A DNA stretch of 64,000 bases from Glebionis coronaria (Eukaryota > Streptophyta > Magnoliopsida > Asterales > Asteraceae). The notes beneath the pieces were generated by a model that saw only the letters and a program-made list of their open reading frames with translations, was not told where the DNA came from and did not search any database. The stretch's first letter is position 1, and each line of letters starts with the position of its first letter. This document shows, piece after piece, positions 58,658 to 64,000 of this stretch. Position numbers and translations under genes: made by a program. The stretch covers positions 664,224,963-664,288,962 of the forward strand of contig CM046874.1 of NCBI GenBank assembly GCA_025667525.1, written 5' to 3'.

Positions 58658-61600
58658 TTAGATGGATCGTTGCAGTAGCTTGTGGTGCACTAAATATGGT
58701 CTTCCACCAACGAATCTTTCCAAGCTCCTCATCAATCTACGTTCACGGAGCTTTTGATCAATCTTCTTGATCACGTACTTCGCCATCTGCCGGTAACCCG
58801 GATGCCAATCCTCCGTCATCTCTGGCAAAGTCCCACCCGAGTTCAGATGCTCCAATTTTCCTCTGACTTGTAGAAGAGTCCCATCACTGTACTTATGGAG
58901 CTCACCCACCCTCATAAACTTCATCAAACCTCGACTGTTCAAGTAGAAAATGCCGTAATTCGGGACAGAAATGCCGGTATAGGGACATCTTTCTACATGT
59001 TGAGGTAGCACTTGATTCACTGGACGGGTTAGGTTAAGCTTCCTTTGATAGCTTTCGACTCCCAACTGAAGATCTTCAACTCGTGACTTGATGACAACGC
59101 TTCGTGTGAACATACGAAGTGTTGTATTCAAAGCAATGAGGTCTTCACGAGGAATATGTGTGAGTTGATCTCGGGTCATCAGAAGCAGCATATCTTCGAT
59201 ATCCTCAAGGCGAATGATGGAAAAATCTCCCTGCTGGATTTTGTATTCCCTGTCATCCTCCCTTTTCAAGCGAATCTCCGTCACATGATAATAGCCGTTC
59301 TTGGCTTCAATTTTCAACCCTAAAATGCTGGAGATGCGGATATCGGATCTAACGATACTTCCAGAATTGACTAGGCAGCAACCCCTGTACGCCCTTCGGA
59401 CTCGTTCGTCCCAATGAGATGCACCTATGACAGCATACATATCATAATTACGATTTATTTTTGGGACCCAGAGTCGGTTTACCTTTTCCTCGATAAAGGG
59501 TATTGTCCCCCAGTTGGCAGCTTTCAGCAAGGTCAGGGAGGTTGCGTACTTTGATGACCCCTTCAGTAGATACACAAGATCATTGGTGACGAAGAAGTCA
59601 AGAGCAATCTGATTATCTTGAGAAGGATCCATTGGAGGTGGAGCTCTTTCTGATTCATGAAGTCCTGGCCGTTGAACGGTATTCAGAGCCTTCAGGATCT
59701 CATCGGCATAATACTCGAACTCCATTCGGGTTAATCGGGTTTTGGCACGAAGTCTCTTATGTTTCAGCGCTTTCTTCACCAAGGATGGAGTAACCGAAGT
59801 CTTATACTCATGAGCAAAAAATGCACATAAGTCAATCGGACTTCGGATACGGAGATACAACACATCTTTGTCAGCGTCTGTGATCGGATCATATTGTGCT
59901 GCTGCCGTGATCCAAGCCTGTGGTGGTGCAGTCTCGTCTATCTCCAACGTGTCTGCCCAGTCTCGTGTGCTTGGTTCAGGAACCGTAGATTGTTGTGCTT
60001 GTTGTTGAGGAGTAGAAGTGCGAACATCTGTTGGTTCAGTTTCAGGCATTTCGGCAGTGTCATGAACTGGTGAGTGTTGTGCAGCTTCGGGTTCTGTTAC
60101 TGATTCTGCAACCACAGGAGCAACAACAACAGAACTAATGGGGTTAGTGGTAATAGGTAAAGATACAGCGATAGAGGTACCGGGAACCGATGACGCTGTA
60201 GTGGCATTCACATCGTGGCGCCACTTAGTTCGTCTTGATTCTGATGATGTAGATTTGTCCTTCTGCGCTGCATCTTTCTTGGACTTGGTTCCAGTCTTAG
60301 CAGTTTTCTTGGAGCTGGTAACCTTGTATCCCTCTTTAGGCTGTTCACCCCCATCATCATCCTGATTGTCATCCCCGTTACTACCCCTAGCACTCTCCTC
60401 ATTCCCATCACCACCATCATCGCCATCATCATCATCCTCATCCTCGCCATCATCATCCTCATCCTTATCCTCATCATCACCATCATCGTCATCCTTTTCC
60501 TCTTCTTCTCCTTCTTCTTCCTCTTCCTCTTCACCAGTACCCTCTTCCTGCTCACTTTCTTCCCTTTCTTCTTCAGGTAGAATGTGATAAGGTACCACAC
60601 TTCCAAACGTTTTGAATAACCTATCATCCTCCATGATAGCATCATTCAGGGATTTGTATAGAGCCCGTTGAATCCTAGACTTATCAAATGATCCAAGTTC
60701 CACCATACGAGCCTTAAGGATCTTCTTCAATTCAAAATCCGTCAAGTCATAAGCAATCTTGTAGGCGGCTTCTGAAGGATTGGATGATTTGATCATCAAG
60801 TTGTCAGCAGCAAGTGTCTTCAACTCATCACGCAGTTTAGGCATTAGGGATTCAACGGATTCTTGCACTCTTTCTTCCACAGAGGCTTCAAGTGCTTCTT
60901 TTTGCTCTTTGTATTTATCCCTCATCGCTTGAAGTCTGGTGATACGTGCAGCATGCTTATCAGCCTCAGCCTGCTTAACCCGAGCTAGTTCTTCTGCATG
61001 TGCTTTTCGAGTCAACTCCATATCTGCAGCGAACCTAGCAATCATCTCCTCTTGGGCTTTCTTAGATGCTTCTTCACTTTGAGCTCGTCTTTGTAACTCT
61101 TGGCGAAGTTCATCCATTTCTCGTTTGTGAGTATCCACATGTTTATCCAACAGTTCGGCCATCACCAATGCAGCCATTGTAGATGTTGCAGAGTTGCTTT
61201 GGGTTGATTGGAGAGCCTCGGCTGTTACTGCGGTACTAAGGATGGGAATTGTAGGTGGTGGAAGAAATGGTGTTGAAGCCGGTCTGGTTGGTAAGGGTTG
61301 TATGGGTGGAGGTTGAGTTGCTAAGGGTTGAGTTGACACTATGATCGTAGGAGCAACAGACTCCTTTTCCACACTTGCTGAAATAGGGATTGATGGCTCC
61401 TTCGAAGTGGAATAATGTTCAGGTGACCCAAACTCATCAACATCATCTGGTTCCACGTACTCATCCTCAACATCTACCCTTGCACCTGAACCACTACCGC
61501 CAGTATCTTTCCTACTCCTTTGAATTGCTATCTTCAGCATTTTTCTCTCTGTCTTGTCAAGAGCAGGATCAACAAGATCTTCTTCATCACGTAAACGCAT

Positions 61601-62617
61601 CTCATCAGTCTTACCCTTTCCCTTCTTACCCTCTGTCTTCTTCTTCTTGGTTTCAGGTTCAGGTAACGCAGCTGGTTGTTTGCGTTTACCTTTACTCTTA
61701 ACCGTTGTAGACGAGTCTTCTCCAGTCTGAAGGTTTGCTTTCAGCTTCTTGATTTCTATCTGCAGTAGCTTGTAATCAGCAGAACCTTTGATTTTCTCAG
61801 ACAGAAGGTAATCAGGAATAGGACCCGGAATCACACCAATAGACGGTCCTTCATGCCTCAGATCCACAGTATCATCAGCTTCTTCAGTGTGATAGCAACT
61901 AGCTGCACGCCTATCAATAGTAGCATCATTCTTCATAAAATAATTAATGATAAGCTTGATAAACCGAGGATAAGGAAAGAAGTTTGTCTTCAGCTTCTTG
62001 TTATAGAAGAGTTGAAAGGTGAATTCTTCCCATATCAACAAAGCATAATCTGAATTTGCAGCTTTGTACATGCCATAGAAGAGGTTTATTATAGGACTGC
62101 GCAGAGCATCATGGCCACTCGTTTTTGGTGTAAGACATTTACTGAGAATACCCATCAATGCTCTCCAAGGTTGTCCTACTTTAGCAGTGGTAAACTCAGA
62201 CGCAACTCGTATTTCCGAACATCCAAGAGCGTCAAATAACTCCACGAGTTCATCTTTAGTAGGATCCCTCGAGAATGACATGCCTTTGGGTGTATCCCGT
62301 ATACCAAGAATCTTACGGAAGTCTGAAACTGTGAGTGTCTGCTGCTTGTTGTCGATGGTGAAGGTGATCTTGTTTGAAGTGATTTCCTTGGTGGCCCAAA
62401 ATTCATACATATACTCATAAGGCACCGAGGCACTACTTCTCAAAGCATTCTTAAAATGGGATTGATCAAGGATCGCAATGGCTACTTTAAATCCATGGTG
62501 AGTGGATTTTGAAATTTGCTTCAGCCGATAGTTGTTGGGTATAAACTTAAGGGTTCGTGCTTTAGCAATATCGGCTTCTCTAGATTCTTGGATTGCTTGT
62601 ACTGTTGGATTAGTCAT
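58658..62617 (-). CDS. copia-3 extra 3' ORF, 1319 aa, intact
   Basis: Fully open from ATG 62617 (MTNPTVQAIQ) to TAA 58658. The N-terminal domain contains WRALMGILSKCLTPKTSGHD (about residues 147-166) and FFPYPRFIKLII, homologous to the copia-2 ORF. A K-rich basic stretch lies at about residues 305-345 (KGKRKQPAALPEPETKKKK), a possible nuclear localisation signal. A P/T/S-rich region is followed by a predicted coiled coil (~486-600), then an almost pure D/E/G stretch (~686-752). The C-terminal domain (~900-1319) contains TLRMFTRSVVIKSRVEDLQL, like a domain I recall from many Asteraceae retroelement proteins. No signal peptide or membrane segment is visible, so it is not an obvious envelope; function unknown. 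The intact frame contrasts with the broken ORFs nearby. Confidence 0.8.
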   Translation of the reverse strand: MTNPTVQAIQESREADIAKARTLKFIPNNYRLKQISKSTHHGFKVAIAILDQSHFKNALRSSASVPYEYMYEFWATKEITSNKITFTIDNKQQTLTVSDFRKILGIRDTPKGMSFSRDPTKDELVELFDALGCSEIRVASEFTTAKVGQPWRALMGILSKCLTPKTSGHDALRSPIINLFYGMYKAANSDYALLIWEEFTFQLFYNKKLKTNFFPYPRFIKLIINYFMKNDATIDRRAASCYHTEEADDTVDLRHEGPSIGVIPGPIPDYLLSEKIKGSADYKLLQIEIKKLKANLQTGEDSSTTVKSKGKRKQPAALPEPETKKKKTEGKKGKGKTDEMRLRDEEDLVDPALDKTERKMLKIAIQRSRKDTGGSGSGARVDVEDEYVEPDDVDEFGSPEHYSTSKEPSIPISASVEKESVAPTIIVSTQPLATQPPPIQPLPTRPASTPFLPPPTIPILSTAVTAEALQSTQSNSATSTMAALVMAELLDKHVDTHKREMDELRQELQRRAQSEEASKKAQEEMIARFAADMELTRKAHAEELARVKQAEADKHAARITRLQAMRDKYKEQKEALEASVEERVQESVESLMPKLRDELKTLAADNLMIKSSNPSEAAYKIAYDLTDFELKKILKARMVELGSFDKSRIQRALYKSLNDAIMEDDRLFKTFGSVVPYHILPEEEREESEQEEGTGEEEEEEEGEEEEKDDDDGDDEDKDEDDDGEDEDDDDGDDGGDGNEESARGSNGDDNQDDDGGEQPKEGYKVTSSKKTAKTGTKSKKDAAQKDKSTSSESRRTKWRHDVNATTASSVPGTSIAVSLPITTNPISSVVVAPVVAESVTEPEAAQHSPVHDTAEMPETEPTDVRTSTPQQQAQQSTVPEPSTRDWADTLEIDETAPPQAWITAAAQYDPITDADKDVLYLRIRSPIDLCAFFAHEYKTSVTPSLVKKALKHKRLRAKTRLTRMEFEYYADEILKALNTVQRPGLHESERAPPPMDPSQDNQIALDFFVTNDLVYLLKGSSKYATSLTLLKAANWGTIPFIEEKVNRLWVPKINRNYDMYAVIGASHWDERVRRAYRGCCLVNSGSIVRSDIRISSILGLKIEAKNGYYHVTEIRLKREDDREYKIQQGDFSIIRLEDIEDMLLLMTRDQLTHIPREDLIALNTTLRMFTRSVVIKSRVEDLQLGVESYQRKLNLTRPVNQVLPQHVERCPYTGISVPNYGIFYLNSRGLMKFMRVGELHKYSDGTLLQVRGKLEHLNSGGTLPEMTEDWHPGYRQMAKYVIKKIDQKLRERRLMRSLERFVGGRPYLVHHKLLQRSI

Positions 62618-62750
62618 TGTATCTGCTTAAGATAAGACATGAAAGGTTGATGCACAAAAACATATAGATATATATCATTCTTACTTCTAAGCATAACACA
62701 TTTCATAACATAAAACAACAAGTACATATAGCATGCAAACAAACAACTCT

Positions 62751-63290
62751 TCATCCGGAACTTTTCCTCATTCGGAACTTCTTCATCCGGAACATTCCTT
62801 CATTCGGAACATCCTTCATCCGGAAGTTCTTCATCCGGAACTTCCTTCATCCGGAAGTTCTTCATTCGGAACTTCCTTCATCCGGAAGTTCTTCATTCGG
62901 AACTTCCTTCATCCGAAAGTTCTTCATTCGGAACTTCCTTCATCCGGAAGTTCTTCATTCGGAACTTCCTTCATCCGGAAGTTCTTCATTCGGAACTTCC
63001 TTCATCCGGAACATTCCTTCATTCGGAACTTCCTTCATTCGGAAGTTCTTCATTCGGAACTTCCTTCATCCGGAAGTTCTTCATTCGGAACTTCTTTCAT
63101 CCGGAAGTTCTTCATTCGGAACTTCCTTCATCCGGAAGTTCTTCATTCGGAACTTCCTTCATTCGGAAGTCCTTCATTCGGAACTTCCTTCATTCGGAAG
63201 TTCTTCATTCGGAACTTCCTCATTCGGAAGTTTTTCAGAAGAAATCCTTCATTCGGAAGTTTTAATCCATGTTCATCCGGAACTTTTTCA
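62751..63290. repeat. Tandem hairpin array, ~31-bp dimer units
   Basis: About 17 repeats of a two-part unit, CGGAAGTTCTTCATT (15) and CGGAACTTCCTTCATC (16). CGGAA starts alternate at 15 and 16 bp through most of the array (for example 62821, 62836, 62852, 62867, 62883, 62898). GGAAGTT and AACTTCC within each unit are complementary, so every unit can form a small hairpin. A + strand open frame across it is only a reading of the repeat. Confidence 0.93.
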
Positions 63291-64000
63291 ACCGTAGCTA
63301 TGATGATTATTCTAGCGCGTTTGTGAGTTTCTAAGGCAAACTAAGGCATTTAAACATCATCTAACGCTAATCCACACAAAACCCACCAATAATCCTTAGT
63401 TAATTAACCCTAAATAAATCATAAACCCTAATTTGATTTAAAACGATTTAAACGAGTTATTTAACAAAATTAAAGGATGAATAAGGTGAGATCTAAGTTA
63501 AATATAGATGATAATTACCTTGTGAAATGGAATGAATCGGATTGGATGGATTAAAAGAGTGTTTTGAGTTCGTGTGTGTGTTTATTCAACAATGGCGGCA
63601 AAGGAAATAGATAAACAGTGAAAAGGAATAGAGAGGGGCGGGGGGTTTTGATTTTGACTTAGATCAAGTTTTTGACTAGTTCCAATAAATATCACCTTTA
63701 GTCCCTCTATTATCTATTCTTTTCCTTTTTGTTTCTAACTTTTTCATTTCACTTAACCCTTGTTTAACTTACACACAACTTAGCAAACGCAATCTATTAG
63801 CATATCTCCAATATCTAAAAACAATGCCTATCACTTAGAACGAACACAAGTCGTATTCTAAAGCAAAACCACTCAATTTACCATGTAGCCCTTAATTTTC
63901 ACAATCACTTTTGAAAATCAATTTAATGACGAAGATGATTTTAATATTTTCTCCCCCTTAAACGATGACCCGTTTTCTATTTAAAGAGCTGTAGTCATTG
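63291..64000 (-). other. copia-3 spacer upstream of the 3' ORF
   Basis: AT-rich, no ORF. A minus-strand purine tract TAAGGGGGAG lies at 63951-63960. By analogy with copia-2, the end of pol should lie just beyond the window. Confidence 0.5.

Larger units (their letters stand above)
55959..64000 (-). mobile_element. Ty1/copia-type element copia-3, 3' part only
   Basis: Minus strand. An LTR (55959-56401) is preceded, in element direction, by a PPT, a 2.2 kb spacer, a long 3' ORF (58658-62617), and a repeat array and spacer up to the window edge. The layout copies that of copia-2, and the ORF belongs to the same family, so pol and gag are expected to the right of the window. It is inserted in the gypsy-2 3' LTR. 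The five bases left of the LTR are ATAGG. Confidence 0.78.

Noticed and set aside
60138..60645. ORFs on both strands with poly-Ser or poly-Met/Arg
   Set aside because: They are shadows of the GAT/GAG-rich acidic stretch in the 1319-aa ORF.
62751..63290. CRISPR-like array
   Set aside because: The sequence is plant retrotransposon DNA, the units are contiguous with no unique spacers, and no cas genes are present.
62733..63326. 197-codon + strand ORF full of SFIRKFF/LHPELPSSG repeats
   Set aside because: It is a direct translation of the 31-bp tandem array; no stop codon happens to occur in that frame.

Overview
The window is about 64 kb of repeat-dominated plant nuclear DNA, and I found no host gene in it. 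All supported coding sequence belongs to LTR retrotransposons, and most of it is broken. The rest is non-autonomous DNA transposons (hAT-like, Stowaway-like, Helitron, one microsatellite-flanked TIR element) in AT-rich intergenic sequence. Primer-binding sites match initiator tRNA-Met (TGGTATCAGAGC), the normal state for plant Ty1/copia and Ty3/gypsy elements. The large extra 3' ORF in the copia elements resembles, from memory, proteins common in Asteraceae genomes (Tanacetum, Artemisia, Lactuca type). A eudicot, probably Asteraceae, is therefore my best guess; this is inference.

Layout. 1-8306: Sirevirus-like copia element (copia-1, + strand), with the start of its 5' LTR outside the window. 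8344-8860: a TIR MITE. 8900-10492: 3' remnant of another copia element (end of its 3' ORF, tandem repeats, PPT, LTR). 10493-19586: AT-rich intergenic DNA with hAT-type elements (13269-13578, 14032-15012, 15282-16168, 16419-16573), a Helitron inside one of them (14290-14697), and nested Stowaway-like MITEs (17617-18162). 19587-31111: a complete but defective Ty3/gypsy chromovirus on the minus strand with ~3.1 kb LTRs. Its right LTR is shared with a second copy of the same family (31112-32196, continuing at 44334-44632), so the locus has an LTR-internal-LTR-internal arrangement. 32197-44333: a 12.1 kb copia element (copia-2, + strand) with 5-bp TSDs, inserted in the integrase of that second gypsy copy. 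44633-55958: an older gypsy element (gypsy-2, + strand) inserted into the same gypsy copy; its 3' LTR carries a 1.45 kb TIR element within an AT microsatellite. 55959-64000: the 3' part of a third copia element (copia-3, minus strand), inserted in the gypsy-2 3' LTR, with a 1319-codon open 3' ORF. The right half is thus a nested stack up to four levels deep.

How the parts work together. In each retrotransposon gag makes the capsid, pol encodes protease, integrase and reverse transcriptase-RNase H, and the LTRs, PBS and PPT drive transcription and cDNA synthesis. None of the visible gag-pol sets is intact, so any mobility would need proteins supplied by other copies.

Most unusual signal. Copia-2 carries a short box (core CGYTGAYAR) repeated in arrays phased at 21 bp, with 15-bp steps, in its LTRs, gag, the integrase-RT linker, non-coding spacers and 3' ORF alike. 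Its two LTRs differ in length by exactly one 21-bp unit. Copia-1 has an analogous but unrelated box (GCGGTTCC/GATAAGGAACCGC, about 20-bp phasing) in gag, 3' spacer and LTR, and copia-3 has a 31-bp hairpin array beside its 3' ORF. This looks like a shared property of these elements realised with element-specific sequences, possibly equivalent to the palindromes known from Sirevirus LTRs but here spread into coding DNA.
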